A stretch of DNA of 64,000 bases from CAWKMN01 sp963850765 (lineage in GTDB: Bacteria; Chloroflexota; Anaerolineae; Aggregatilineales; Aggregatilineaceae): positions 632,164-696,163 of the forward strand of contig CAWKMN010000006.1 of the NCBI GenBank assembly GCA_963850765.1, read 5' to 3'. Both the position numbers and the translations under genes were made by a program. Of this stretch, positions 47,086 through 59,819 are shown piece after piece. Each line of letters opens with the position of its first letter. The stretch's first letter is position 1. The notes beneath the pieces are model-generated. The model worked only from the letters and a program-made list of their open reading frames with translations, had not been told where the DNA came from and did no database searches.

Positions 47086-50000
47086 CGACGATGGTGAAGG
47101 AGCGCGTTTCGCTCCATTCAGAGACGTTGCCGGCTTTGTCCACCGTCCGCACGTGCCAGTAGTAGACGCCGCGCGACAGCGGCGTCGGCGACTTGTAGGT
47201 GAGCAGCGTGCCCGCATCGATGACCGGCAGCGGGAAGGCCGGGTCGGGATCGAGCTGGATCTGATAGCGGAGACGTGCCGGCCACCGCACCCCAACTCAG
47301 GGTGAGTTTGGTGTTGGTCGAGGATGCGCCATCCAGCGGGGCGACCAGCAGCGGCAGCGGCCAGCGGCGTGGTATCGACCGTAAAGGTGCGCTTGTACGA
47401 CCACGCGCCCGGCGCGCCGGCGCTGTTGACCGCGCGCACCCGCCACGAATACACGCCGTCGGGCAGGTCGCTGGCGATGTAGCTCGTCGGTTGCCGCTCA
47501 CCGTGACATCCTGTTCCGGGCTGGTGAAGGTGCCGTTGTTGTCGATCTGGACCTGGTAGGTGTCCGCGTTGTTGGCCGGCTTCCAACTCAGGGTTGGGGT
47601 GCTGTCGTTGGTCGAGCGTGCCGCTGGCCGGAGCCGACAGGACCACCTGTGCGGGTTTGGTCGGGCTGATGACGAGCGTCCAGGTGGGCATCCAGGTCGC
47701 CAGCGCGGCGGCGCTGCACCCGCCAGTAGTAGGTATCCGGGCTGAGCGGTGCTGCGCCGGGTGTCGCGGTGAGGGCGGTACCCTGGTAGCTGAAGGGCAG
47801 CGGTAGGCTGTCGAAGTCGGGCGAGAGTATCGACTTGCAGCTCGTATGCACTCGCCCCGGTCACCGCCGCCCAGGTGAAGATCGGCGTGGTGTCGGTGGT
47901 GGTCGAGCCGTCCTTCGGCGTCTTGTGGATGGTCACGGCGAAACGGCGGGCGGGACTCCATGCGCCCCAGTTGCCCAGCGCATCCTTCGCCTGCACGCGC
48001 CAGTAAGTAGACGCCATAGTCGAGCAGCGTGCCCGGCAGCGGTGTAGGTTAAGCCGGTGACCGGAATCGCGCTGTCGCGCCGGCGAAGTCGGCGTATGGT
48101 GCGACGTTCGGAACTGGTAACCCTTCGCCCCCGTCGCGGCCTGCCAGGTGAAGGTCGGGCGTCGTGTCGGTCGTGCCCGCTTCAGGTCGGCCGGAGTTGC
48201 CAGCACCGGCTGGCGGGACCGGTCGTATCGATGGTGATGACCCAGGCCGCGCTCCACTTGCCCGCGACACCCGCCGCTGTCACGCCGCGCACCCGCCAGA
48301 AGTATTTGCCATCCGGCAGCGTGTCGTCAGGCACGGTGTAGCTGTCGGTGGCGGATGTCGCTGCCCTGGTGGGCCAGCGTGGCGAAAGTTGGACGTCGTG
48401 CTCATCTGGAACTGGTAGCGTGTCCGCGTCGGTGACGGCTTTCCAGGTGAACGCGGGCGTGGTGTCGGCCGTGGGCGTCGGGTTGACGGGCGAGAGCAGC
48501 ACCGGCGCGGCCACCTGCTGTAAGCGTGAAGCTCCGGGCGGCGCTCCATGCCCCCGCCACGCCTGCGCTGTTGATGGCGCGCACCCGCCAGTAGAACTTG
48601 CCGCCGTCCGGCATCGGGCTGGCGGTGTAAGTCAGCGTGCCTGCCGGTTGGCGTTTCTGCATCCTGCACCGGGCTGGCGAACGTGTCGTTGTTGTCGATC
48701 TGGATCTGGTAGCGCACCCCACCGGGCACACCCTGCCACTCAAAGACGCGGCGTGTTGGTGATCCGAGTCTGGCAAGTTGGCGGGCTGGATCAGCTTCGG
48801 GGCGACGGTGGTCGGCGGCGTGACGGTGAACGTCCAGACCGGCGTCCATGCCTCGAACTCCGCGCCGCGTCGCACCTGCATCCGCCACCAGTGCTGCCCC
48901 TCGGCCAGCGCCTCGCTCGGCGGCGGCGTGATCGTCGTCCCAGCGCCGGTGAACTCGAACACGACGTGGGTCAGCGCCTCATCATCGTACACTTCCAGAT
49001 GGTACTCGCTCGCACCCGTCACCGCTTTCCACACGAACGCGGGCGTGGTATCGGTCAGGTGCTGCGCGTTGGTCGGCGTGGAGAGGATCGTGATGGTCAG
49101 CGTGCGGGTCAGGCTCCAATCGCTCCAGCGCCCGGCTGCATCTCTGCGCCCGCACCCGCCAGAAGTAGACCCCGTAGGGTTGTTCGGGCAGGTGTAGGTC
49201 AGCGTGGTGACCTGCCCTTCGATGCGCACCGGCCAGGGGGGATCGGACGGACCACTGCACCTGATAGCCCTTCGCGCCGCTCACCGCACTCCAACTGAGC
49301 GTCGGCGTCTGATCCGGCTGTGTTCGTGCGGTCTTTCGGTAGAGCCAGGGTCGGTGCACGCAGCCGGGCTGTGTCGATTGTGAACGACCACGCAGCGCTC
49401 CAATCGCCTCCAGCACCACCGCCTGATAATGCCTGCACGCGCCAGAAATAGATCGTATTGTTGTTCAGGGGCGTGTCCAGTGTATAGGTCGTCCCGGTCA
49501 CTATCACAAGCGCCGCCGGGCTACTGAAGTTGATGACCTTATCCACCTGGAGGCGATACTGCGCCGCGCCGGGCACTGGCTCCCAAGCGAACATGGGCGT
49601 ATTGTCGGCGGTCAGTGCGCCGTCTGAAGGTGTGAGCAAGGCGGGTGTGCCGAGCAGCCTGATTCCTATAGAGACACTCTTGCCTTTCGTGCGCACCCCA
49701 CCATAGCCGGTATGCCCCTGATCATCGACAAAGACGTATAGCGTATCTTCTCCCAGGTAGCTGACAGCGGGCATATATATCAGCCCATCCAGCGCCGCAT
49801 TGATCGCCGTCAGTGAGCCCTGGAACGTCATGGCTAAATCATTCAGGCCGTCGCCGCCATTGAATGCCAACCCTGTTGTACTGCTCAGAGTCAGGTTTCC
49901 GTGCTCCACCGAGAGCATAACCTTGAGCATACCTTCTCCGGCGTCGCTGTCCTGGATTGAGATTGGGTTGCCCTCTGCACTGCTAAAGACCAACGATGTA

Positions 50001-53000
50001 TCTACCAGGATCGTTTGCGCTGGCGGGATGGTGATGTCAGGCGCGGTATTATAGGGCTGGATTGTGATGAGGACCTGATCGATGTCTGACTGCGGGCCGC
50101 CCGCGCCCTGATGACCTTGATCGTTTGTCGTAATCGTCAATGTTGCCGTGCCGACGTAAAGAGCCGGCGGTTTGTAAGATAGTTGGTACCGCAAGGCTGC
50201 GTTGATGGCCGAGATTGTGCCCGTAAAGGTCATAGTCGGATCGTTTATTCCATCTCCTACGCTAAAAGTCAGCCCAGTGCGTCTCGTCAAGGTCACGCCG
50301 CCCGGCATAACACTCAGTGTCACCTGAACCGGATTACTCCCGGCGTCGGGATCGCTGATGCTGAGTGCGTTTTGGGCGCTGGTGCTGAAGACCAGATTAT
50401 CATCCTCGATCATGTCATGCGGGCCGGGCACAGTATTCAGGGGCGGATTGTTCACATCCTGTACTTCAAACGGCCCGACATCACAGCCAGCACGGCCATC
50501 GCCATTACCGTCCTGGGGACGGTCTGCGCCCCGCTGATCGGCCCAATAGCAGGCGGTGGAGTCGCCGCTATCGATTGCCGGACTGTTCGCAGGGATGGCC
50601 TGGGTCAGCGTTGGGCCGCCATAGCTTTGCAGCGGTTGCAGCAGTGGATCGGTATCGGTTTGGTCGCCGACAGCGTTGAGGCTGCATGTGTTTCCATACT
50701 CAATGTTATGGCCGTTGGATTGTATAACTCCGGCGCAGTTGACCCCGTTGTTGTCCGCGATCAATGAGTTTTCAAGTACAATCTGCCCGCTGATGTTAGA
50801 CAGCCCGTCACCCTGGGATGCGTCATTACTCGACACCGTGGCGCTGATCAGGGTTGTTACGCCGTCGGCAGCATTGTATACCCCGCCGCCTCGTGCCGCC
50901 TGATTCCCGGTGATCGTGCTGTTCACAACCTGTGTATGACCACCGTTAGTCTGGACTCCGCCGCCGTCTCCCAGCGTGGAATTATCATAGATGGTACTGT
51001 TGATGATCAGCAGTACGCCGCCGTTGTTGCTCAGGCCGCCGTTTGTCCCGGCTGTGATCATCAGATCGTTGACCGTCAACGCGCCTCCAGCGGCAACCGT
51101 TAGCACAGCGGCGCTGCTGCCGCTGCCGTTTAAGGTCGCGCCATTACCGACCAGCGTGAGATGCCCGGTGATCTCAGGTAGTGGTCCGGTGAGCATATAG
51201 GTACTGCCTGCCATCAGGCTAAGGCTGACCGGCGTGCCCGTGCTGTTGGCTGCCTGAATCGCAGCGGCCAGGCTGCCCACATCGCTCGGCGGAATGGGCG
51301 TCATCGCCTCCGACACGACCACCGTGATCGTGCCCTCGTCGGCTGCGCCATTGGCGTCGGTAGCAATGAATGTGAATGAGTCGCTGCCTAAAAAGCCCTG
51401 ATAGGGGATATAGGTTACGGCAGGCTCGTCGCCGAGCACTGCGCCGTTGGCTGGTCGTGTGTTTAAAATAAAGTGATAGGGCGAACGGCCCGCCTCGGCT
51501 CCAAATGTCACCGGGATAGCCGTATTGATAACGGTATCGAGGGTTTGATCAACGGCTTGCAGTGGGCCAACGATGTTGAATGTAACCGTGCCCGTCGCTA
51601 CGCTACCGTTGGCATCCGTGACCTCAAATGACACGGTGTCAGTTCCGTCAAACCCTCCGTTGGGCGTATACGTCAGGTTTGGTGGTGTGCCAGACAGGGT
51701 GCCATTGGACAGCGTAGAGAGATTGCCAAAGGTATAAGGTGGGCGGCCTCCTTGCGCTGTGAGTTTAAATAATGCTGAGGTATCGTGTGGGACGCTTACA
51801 TCCTGATCGACGGCGACCAACAACGGCGCGATGGTGATAGTCACCGTTCCTGTATCTATTTGTCCGTCGATGTCGGTAACATCAAACGTGAACAGAGTCC
51901 CAACCAGAGGTTTGCGGATCAGGCATATAAATCAGATCGGGCGGCGTGCCTGTTAGCGTGCCGAGAGCCGGAGTGCTGAGGTTGGTATAGGCGTAGGGTG
52001 GTTCACCATCCACTGCCGTGAGCGTGATAGCAACCGGCTGTTCAAAGGCGGTATAGAGTGCCTGGTCGGTGGCCTGTAGCGGCAAAATGTCGCAGCCCAG
52101 GATCTGTTCGGTCAGAAACGGCTCATACACCACACGCCCGGAAATGGTTGTTCCCCGGCCAGGAGCCGATCCGCCAGGGCCAGTCACGGACCCCCACCAA
52201 TTTCCTGCAGCGTTAATGGTGCTGAAGGACGCGCCAAAAGACACTTGATCCACGACGGCGGCAGGTGACGGATCTATGATACAGCTGTGTTCGACGGTGA
52301 TTGAGCTTGAGCCATAATGGGGAGGATTGGTATCCACGTAAGACAGCAGGCTGCTGCCTGTGTCAGCCACATTGTTCAGCAGGATGCTATCTCGAATCGT
52401 GATCCTGCCATTGGGGTGATCGTTGAAAATGGCACCACCTTTGGTTGCGGTGTTGCCAGAGAAATAGCTGTCCGTGATCGTGAGAACGCTGTTGTAGTAG
52501 GAACCGCCGTAATTAATAATCGCTCCGCCATAACTCGCCTGATTGCCCGTAAAGGTGCTGCCGCTGATCTGGGTTGGACCAAGGTATAGTTCGAGCGCCC
52601 CGCCCACCAAACGGGCTGTATTGTCCGAAAACGTGCTGTCCTGAATGGTTAGCGGGCCACTGCTGGCAATCGCGCCGCCATCCAGAAAAGCCCAGTTTTC
52701 GGTCAGGATCATGTGATAAAGGTTTAGCTCGCCAGCGTTTAGAATGGCTGCGCCATAGTCCACCGCATGATCGGGATCAGAAAAATACGTGTCAAGCTGG
52801 CCGTTGCGCAGGGTCAGGTTATACAAGTCCAACTGCCCGGTTTGCGGCACGTAGAAAAAGCGGAAACTCGGCGTACCATCTGCGGTGCTGCGCATGATCT
52901 CTGCGCCGGGACTGGCGATCACGATCCGCGTGGTGATGGCGGGCAGGCCGTTGGGACCATGATTATCGGCGGTATTGTCCACTTGACTCAACGTGTAAGT

Positions 53001-56000
53001 TCCGGCGGGCAGCGTGATCAAATCGTCGCCAACTCCGGCGGCACAGCCATCTACCGCTGTATCGGTGTTGGCCGCCTGGATCGCTTCGCCCAGGGTACAG
53101 TTGCCGTTGGTCACAAACGGGACTTCTTGCGCGAAGCTGTCTACCACGATCTCGGTGGCGATCACCTCGATCGTGATCGTGCCTGTCGCCGTGATCCCGG
53201 CCTGATCGGTGGCGTCGAATGTCAGACTGTCGGTGCCCGCAAAACCTTCGTCGGGCGTATAAACCAGATCGGGCGCAGTGCCGGACAGCGTACCGTGTGT
53301 AGGCGGCACCGTGACATTAAACGTATAGGGCCTGATCCCACCTTCGGCTCGCAGAGTGAATGCGATGTCACCCTCATAGATGAACATCTCTATCGCCTGG
53401 TTAACCGGGATTAATAGGGCAGGCGGACAATAGTCTGGAATTGTCGTCAGGAAGGGATCGTAGTTAACCCACTCGCCTACCGCGTCACCCACGCCAGGAC
53501 CCGATCCCGATGGCCCATTGGTCGCTCCCCACCAGTTATCAGTGGCCTCAATCATAGTGTAGTTGTTGTGGTAGAAGCTGGTCCCAGAGTTTTCAGAGAA
53601 GCAGTTGTGGGTGATATCTATTTCATTAGGAGAATCGAGATACACACTGCTGCCATTCGCGGCCTGATTATGAGTGAAAATATTACCATGCGCACTTAAG
53701 CTGCTAAACCCGGCCCGAATAGCCCCACCTATAGTTGAGGTGTTATTCGTAAATGTCGTGTTAGTAACTATCAGATCGGTAAAATAGCTGGTGTAAATCG
53801 CACCACCGCTCAGAAGAAGTCCCCAGCAGACCGGCATTGTCGTAAAATGCCAAATCGACAACTTCCAGACGGCTTTTGAAAGCGTAAATACCTGCGCCGT
53901 CTGTGGCGCTTCCATTGCGGATCGTGACATTGCGAAGCGTCAGATTGCCGCCCGACATATAGATGAGCCTGGCGTTAACCGCAGGGTCTTTGGTAAGCGT
54001 TGCGCCATGGCCTTCAATCGTGATCTGGCCGCTGATGAGCGGCAGCGCGTAATAACCGCGACCTCCGCCTGGACCATAGGTGGTAGTTAAGAAATACGTG
54101 CCGTTTTCCGCCAGAGTGATTGTGATGGGCTCGTTGAGCATATTCGCGTAGTTTATGGCAGCGATCAGCCCGTTCACGTCTCCACCGGCGATCGTGAGGC
54201 TCGGCGGATGGGCCGCGTCGCAGATTGCCGGGCGTGTGACGAGGGTAGGGGTAGTTGTAACCGTGCCTTCCGTGTGAATTTGGGTTCCACCTTTCGCCCC
54301 ACCAGTTATAGCGGGCATCGGTGACACCGAATCCATTGGTGGCAACAATTCCATGATACCTATAACCATCTAACAGACAGTTGTACTGGAAGGTTGCCAG
54401 GCCTAGATTATCGAGGGATGTGCCAAAATTGTTGGTGTCATCCATCGTCCAGCCATTTTCGTAAAAGGCACTCTTCCAGACGTTCATCTGTGCGCCATAG
54501 ATATTGTAGAGCGCACCGCCGTCGAATTCGGTATGGTTGCCCACGAAAAACGTTCCGGTAAAGGGTAAGGCCGTGCCGCTGGCATTATAGATCGCACCAC
54601 CGCTGTTATAGGCGGTGTTATTTTCAAAGCGGACGTAACGAACGGTCAGCGTGCCGTTATTGACAATCGCGCCGCCACTAGCCGTAGGTACTGCCGTTGC
54701 CTGCGCCGCCACTGCGGAGTGTCAGCTGTTCGATCACCAGTCGCTGCTGGAATTATCAAAGAAATTGGATCGTGGATTAGGGTTGCTGGGCGTCGATGAT
54801 CGTTTGGTCCATGCCCGCGCCCCGGATCGTCACGGGTGAGAGACGGTTCGGAAGATGGTGCTCTCGTTGAGCCGTCACCAATCGTGACGATGTACGTTCC
54901 GGCGGGGACGTCGATAATATCGCGGCCATTCCCCGCAGCGCAACCATCTAGTGCCGTATCGTATTTCGGCATAGGCAAGAGCTTCGCCCAGTGTGCAGTT
55001 ACCGTTGATGATGTTGGGATAAATCTCCTGCGCGGTGCTGTTCACGATAATGGTCGCAGGAGGAGCGGAGTTGACTGTGGTCGTAACCGTGCCTGTGTCG
55101 CTCGCTCCGCTGGCATCCTGCACTACAAAGGTGAACGATCCGTGCCAGTATATTGCTCGTCAGGGAGGTAGATCAGGTTGGGCGCAGTTTTGACGAGCAT
55201 GCCGTGCGCAGTCTGGCTGGTCGCCATGTAGCTATAGGGTGGGATGCCGCCGCTTGCAGACAGCGTGACGCCACCAGTACGTTCTGCTCCGCACTCAAAA
55301 CCTGATCAACGGCCTGGACGGGCAATTTGACTTTGATTTCAACGGTGCCATTTGCCGTGCCGCCGACGCTGTCGGTGGCCATAAAGGTGAACGAATCCGG
55401 CCCGGTATAGTCCGCCTCCGGCGTGTACACCAAATTGGGTGCGGTCCCGGTCAGCGTGCCATGGGCCGGGATCGAAACGTCGCCGTAGGTGTACGGCGGC
55501 AGGCCTCCTCTGGCCGCCAACGGGACTGGCACCGCCACGCCGGATGGGACATTAACCGTCTGCGTATCGATGACAGGCGGCATAATCGGGCAGCCGGGCA
55601 TGGGCGGGTTTGTCAGGTGCGATGCGTAATAAACATCGGCGTCGATCAATTGCCCCGAACCGGCAGGGCTGCCGTTGTCAAGGGTCGGACCATCTGCTGC
55701 GCCCCACCAGGTATGTTCCGCACTAATGTATTGGAGGTTGCGCCCTTCCCGCAGTGCTGTGCCCCCATTGTTGACAATACAACTATCAGTGATGACGGCG
55801 TAATTTTGTGAATAGTATGGCTCCGTATAGAGAACACTCGCCGCGTAACCGCCGGGGGAGTGATTGACGAAGATCGAGCGGGTAATATAGACTTGCCCAT
55901 ATAGGACCCAAATCGCGCTGCCTGTGGCGACGTGATCGCCGTCAAAGCTGCTGTCCGCAATGGTGATTTGTCTGTTGGCTTTGGAATTTTCCGCATACAG

Positions 56001-59000
56001 GTCGGCTCCCTCTGATGCCTGATTGCGGATGAACGACGTATTCGTGATCGATGATACGACGCGGGTAAGGACTGCGCCTCCGTGAAGGCCTCCGTTGTCA
56101 CTGAACACTGAACCGGCGATCTCCATCGCTGCCGATCCTGTGACATATATGGCCCCGCCATCTCCACCGGCGACGTTATGGGTAAAGGTTGTGTTGGTGA
56201 TCGTCAGCGGACGGGTGATCGCTGCCGGGTTGCTGAAAATCGCGCCCCCACGCGCAGTTCTGGCGGTGTTATTGCTTAACGTGCTGTTGCTGATGGTCAG
56301 CGAGCCGAGATTGAATATGGCGCCGCCGCCATAGGGAACATCAACGACATGGCCGTTGTTCAGCGTGAGGTTGTCCAGCGATAGAATACCCGTCTGAGAT
56401 ACGGTGAAAAATCGGAAATAGTTCGTCCCGCTGCGCGCAATTGTCGCGCCATTGCCCCGAATGGCGATCTCTGTCGCGATAACGGGCAGGCCATTTTTGC
56501 CGTTGCTGTCGGAGTTGTTGATAGCTGTCAGCGTGTATGTTCCCGGCGTAAGGATGATCGTATCGGGCCACGTATTCGCATTGGCGGCGCTGATCGCAGC
56601 GATCAGCCCATTCACATCGTCTGCTGCGACCGTATATGCCGCGTGGACCGTGATCGAGATGGTCGCCTGGACAGTGGTTCCACGTCGATCCGTGACCTGG
56701 ATGGAAAAGGTATCGCTGCCGTCAAAACCTGAATCGGGCGTGTAGGTCAGGTTCGGGATCGTGCCCGTCACCGTGCCATGCATCGGATCGGAAACTGTAT
56801 AGGTCAACGGCAGCACGCCCCCCGTGGCCTGTGCCATGATCGTAAGCGGTCTTTCAAATGGCGTGTCCAGGGTTTGATCGGGCAGCACCAACAGCGGCGG
56901 CGGATTAACGGTCACGGTGATGGCCCCCGTGTCGGTGTGGCTGTAAGCGTCGGTTACCTGGACGGTGAAGGCGTCCTCTCCAACAAAATCCATTTCCGGC
57001 GTATAAGTCAGGTTGGGGAATGACCCTGTCAGCCCGCCATGCGCCGGATCCTGCGTGACGGTATAGGTGTATGGGGTGATGCCACCCGTCGCTTGAATGG
57101 TCATTGCCAGGGGAGTTTCAAACGCGGTGATCGAGCTCTGATCGTCCAGGACCAATGGCGGCCTCACCATGACCTAAATCGTGGCAGAGTCCCAAAAACC
57201 ATAATGATCCATGACGCGATACCGGTATTCATCCCTGCCAGAAAAATCTGGGTTGGGAGTATAGGTCTGGGCAGGCAGGGAGCCGGTCTGCGTCCCGAAC
57301 GCTGGCTCGCTTTCCAGCAGATAAGTATATGGCCCAAAGCCGCCCGTCGCGCTCAGGCTGAACAGGATGGGCGTTTCGTAAGCCGTTGTCAGGTTGAGAT
57401 CGGCTGCCAGCAACCGTGGCGCGGTTGAGATTCTGAATCGTAGAGGTGACGGCCGTGCCGTTGGCGTCTACGATGTCCGCCACAAACGAGTCGACTCCGC
57501 TGTACCCGGCATTCAACGTGTATTGCAGATACGAGTATCCCTCACTCAGGACCTCGCTCAACACGCCATGCTCCGGATAGGAAATCACATACCATGCATA
57601 GGGCCATCGCCCGCCCGTCGCTTCGATCGAAAAATACAGGGGCGACCCTGCATAATAGCGCTGCTGATCCGGGGCGATCAGCGTCGGGGCCACGTTGAAG
57701 GTGATGTGTCCCGTGCGGGCAAATCCGGAGCTGTCGGTCACGGTAAATTCCAGGTTGTCCACCCCTGAAAATCGCGCATTGGGCGTATAGACCAGATCGG
57801 GCGGCGTTCCCGTCAGCGTACCATGCAGCGGCGTGGTGAGCGCGCTGAAAACAAACGGCAGGAAGCTCCCGGCTGCTTGCAGTGTCAGATCAGCGGGGTC
57901 TCGTAAGGCAGGTAAAGCGTTTGATTGGTGGGCTGGAGATCGGAGCCTACGTTCAGTGTGATCGTTCTGGTTACACTGCCGCCTTCATCGCTGACAGTAA
58001 AGGTAAAGGAGTCAGGGCCGCTAAAGCCAGCATCAGGTGTATAGACCACCTCACCGCCGCCGCCGCTCGATACTGTGCCGTGTGCAGGCTGCGTCGTGGA
58101 AAAGGTATAAGGCGGCAAACCCCCCACCGCCGAAAGGGTGATCAGCTTGGGTGATTCGTACAACACCTGGACGGTTTGGTCCGTCGCTATCGGCAGTAAA
58201 ACAGGACAGCCATCTGGCGGCGCGGTCAGGAACGGCTCAAATGGTGCGTTGGTTTCATACACGTCGTCGCCGTGCCCGCTCCCCGCGCCGGATGGTCCAT
58301 CGGCAGTGCCCCACCAGTTGTTGCGTGCATCAGAGACAGGCCGGATCATATAGAGCGCCGGAGCGGAATTTCCCACGATACAGCTATCGCTCATCAACAG
58401 CACTCCCCGTGCTGTGTGCGGCTCATCCGTGCCAAAGATGCCAATCACGCTCGTCGTGATACTGGGAACTGGCAGGGCGGAATTATTTAGAAACCGCGAG
58501 TTGGTGACGATCGCTGTGTTTCCGAAGGTCTGAAGTGCTGCGGTTCCACGTGTCGCCGTATTCCCTTCAAACAGGCTGTCGCGGATCGTGATATTTTCAT
58601 CGGTGCTCGAAATCGCACCGGCGCTACGACCTGTGTTGTTGCGAAATATGCTGCCCGTAATCTCCGTCAAGGCCGATGTCATTAACGCGCCGCCCTTGCC
58701 ATCGTAGAAAGTATTGGGCGCGGCATTGTTCTCGAACAAGCTGTCACGGATGATAATACTTGCTCCCCCCGCGATAGCTCCACCATTGGATAATGTTGTG
58801 CGGTTATTTATAAAGGAAGAGTTTAAAACGGTCAGGTGACTGTTGGAGCCTTCCAGGTAAATAGCCCCGCCTAATCCGGTATACGTCTGGTTATTGGAGA
58901 AAAGCACCTGCTGCACCGTTAGGCAGCCCTGACTGAAGACTGCCCCGCCTGGATAGGTGTAACCATCGAGAGCGCCATTGCTCAGAGTTACGTTTTCCAG

Positions 59001-59534
59001 GGTGAGCCAACCCGCCGGGGCCACCTTAAAGATGCGAAACTTGTATGAACTGCTGCGGGTGATAGTCGCGCCGTTGCCGAGAATAGTAATGTCGCTAGTG
59101 ATGTCTGGCAAGCCAGTGCCCCCAGTGGTGTCAGTATAATAGGCACTGGTTAGCGGATACGTGCCACCGCCCAGGCAGATCGTGTCGGCTGTCTCATTTG
59201 CATTGGCTGTGTTGATCGCGTTAACCAATGCCACTGTGTCGGATGCGGGAACCTCAATATCGCATGCCACTTGGTTCCTATGAGGAGTAAACGAGTAGGG
59301 GCGTATACCAGGAAGGTCAAGCGATCTTGTGGCTGTGCCGGGGTTGGCATTCTTATCAAAGAGCAACTGTTGCAGCCTGTCGGGGGCAGAGACGTTCGTG
59401 TTCGCCCCTGTAATTGATGCGCCCTGCGCCACATCGAGGCTGGCCAGCAAGCTGAACGCGAACACGGCCAGGAGTCCCCACACCATCCAGCGCCGGGAAA
59501 TGACACCTGTCATGAGATTGGACCAGCGAGGCAT
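46392..59534 (-). CDS. giant secreted beta-helix / cadherin-like / FN3 repeat surface protein (many frameshifts)
   Basis: One gene of about 13.1 kb, some 4,380 residues if repaired, runs from the ATG ending at 59534 (MPRWSNLMTGV; GGGTGGAG upstream) to TAG 46392. Order: signal peptide (WMVWGLLAVFAFSLLASLDV), parallel beta-helix blocks alternating with cadherin/Ig-like repeats of about 85 residues (GG-x-PPYTF, HGTL-G, L-YTP, FSG-DSFTF), two larger cadherin-like repeats, about nine fibronectin-III-like repeats (YYWRVRAVD, W-x-x-ARTFTV), a P/T/E-rich linker and a C-terminal beta domain. No membrane anchor or sortase signal is visible. Frames change more than fifteen times, most densely at 46.4-49.3 kb. 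It probably acts outside the cell as an adhesin or glycan-binding fibre. Confidence 0.75.
47086..49650 (-). other. about nine fibronectin-III-like repeats of the giant protein
   Basis: Each unit of about 90-100 residues carries DTTP-F-W-x-AVTGA, a Y-x-LQVD strand and YFWRVRAV-x-SAG-x-GAWS followed by FT. This stretch is GC-rich and has the highest density of frame changes in the window; single units are readable only by moving between frames. Confidence 0.65.
49655..50450 (-). other. two cadherin-like repeats of the giant protein
   Basis: Two longer units share LVFSTSAQNALSISDPDAGS / LVFSSAEGNPISIQDSDAGE, then GLTFSVGDGINDPTMTFTG / GLAFNGGDGLNDLAMTFQG and a D-x-x-LYVFVDDQGH ending. These are typical of calcium-binding cadherin-like repeats in giant adhesins. 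Confidence 0.65.
50455..51310 (-). other. beta-helix block 6 with calcium-type tail
   Basis: Repeats such as NSTIYDNSTLGDGGGVQTNG and NSTITGNQAARGGGVYN are right-handed beta-helix rungs. The end SPAIDSGDSTACYWADQRGA then DRPQDGNGDGRAGCDVGPFE is the 'choice-of-anchor Q' type signature. Confidence 0.7.
52085..53160 (-). other. beta-helix block 5
   Basis: It begins with NGNCTLGEAIQAANTDTAVD and DDLITLPAGTYTL, has rungs DSTFSDNTARLVGGALEL and DSYFSGNTATKGGAIFN, and ends in the GNWWGSVTGPGGSAPGRG motif. Confidence 0.7.
53420..54215 (-). other. beta-helix block 4
   Basis: It begins DVNGLIAAINYANMLNEPIT, contains TNTTFTNNTSTIGGAIRAGF and ends DNWWGATNGPSGSGPGVGDA. A frame change lies near 53,820. 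Confidence 0.65.
54240..55060 (-). other. beta-helix block 3 (badly frameshifted)
   Basis: Start NGNCTLGEALAYAEIRYG and DIIDVPAGTYIVTIGDGS, then RYVRFENNTAYNSGGAIYN and an ending with YNWWG. At least four frame changes fall in this block. Confidence 0.6.
55575..56645 (-). other. beta-helix block 2
   Basis: It begins AADDVNGLIAAISAANANTW, has rungs NSTLSNNTARTARGGAIFSN and NTTFTHNVAGGDGGAIYVTG, and ends with HTWWGAADGPTLDNGSPAG. This block is in one frame. Confidence 0.7.
58200..59430 (-). other. beta-helix block 1
   Basis: The first block after the signal peptide, in one frame. It has ALVNAINTANANETADTICL, rungs NSSFINNRTTLSNGGAIAGG and DSLFEGNTATRG, and ends NNWWGTADGPSGAGSGHGDD. Confidence 0.7.
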
Positions 59535-59565
59535 TTTCTCCACCCTTTTTCACCCGCCAGGCGGG

Positions 59566-59819
59566 ACTGTCGATCGGGGACGCGATGTGCGGGATACAGC
59601 ATCGACTGACACGGCTTAAGTCATGGCGACGCGCAGTGCCCCGCGAGGCTGCGATGTGTAAGCATCTAAGAGTAAGTTTATCTGAGAGTGAAACCGCGAT
59701 CTAGTGATAGATGTAACATTTGAAGCATAGATGGAAGGTGGGGGTAACTGAAACGAGATAATCACGATGCACCGATGGTCGACCAATTTTCGGTTTTTGC
59801 CGTGCCTACAAGAATCAAT
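59566..59819. other. upstream region of the giant gene
   Basis: About 250 bases between the giant gene and the IS5-type element, expected to hold its promoter and leader. I see CCCGCCAGGCGGG (59553-59565), a short dyad next to the start, but no strong promoter match and no riboswitch consensus. Confidence 0.4.

Noticed and set aside
46392..59534. Interpretation as ten or more separate genes
   Set aside because: Repeat units continue across every frame border and only the first segment has a signal peptide.
59566..59819. Possible cyclic-di-GMP riboswitch before the giant gene
   Set aside because: The region lacks the conserved GEMM core (GCAAA / AAACC pattern) that I would expect.
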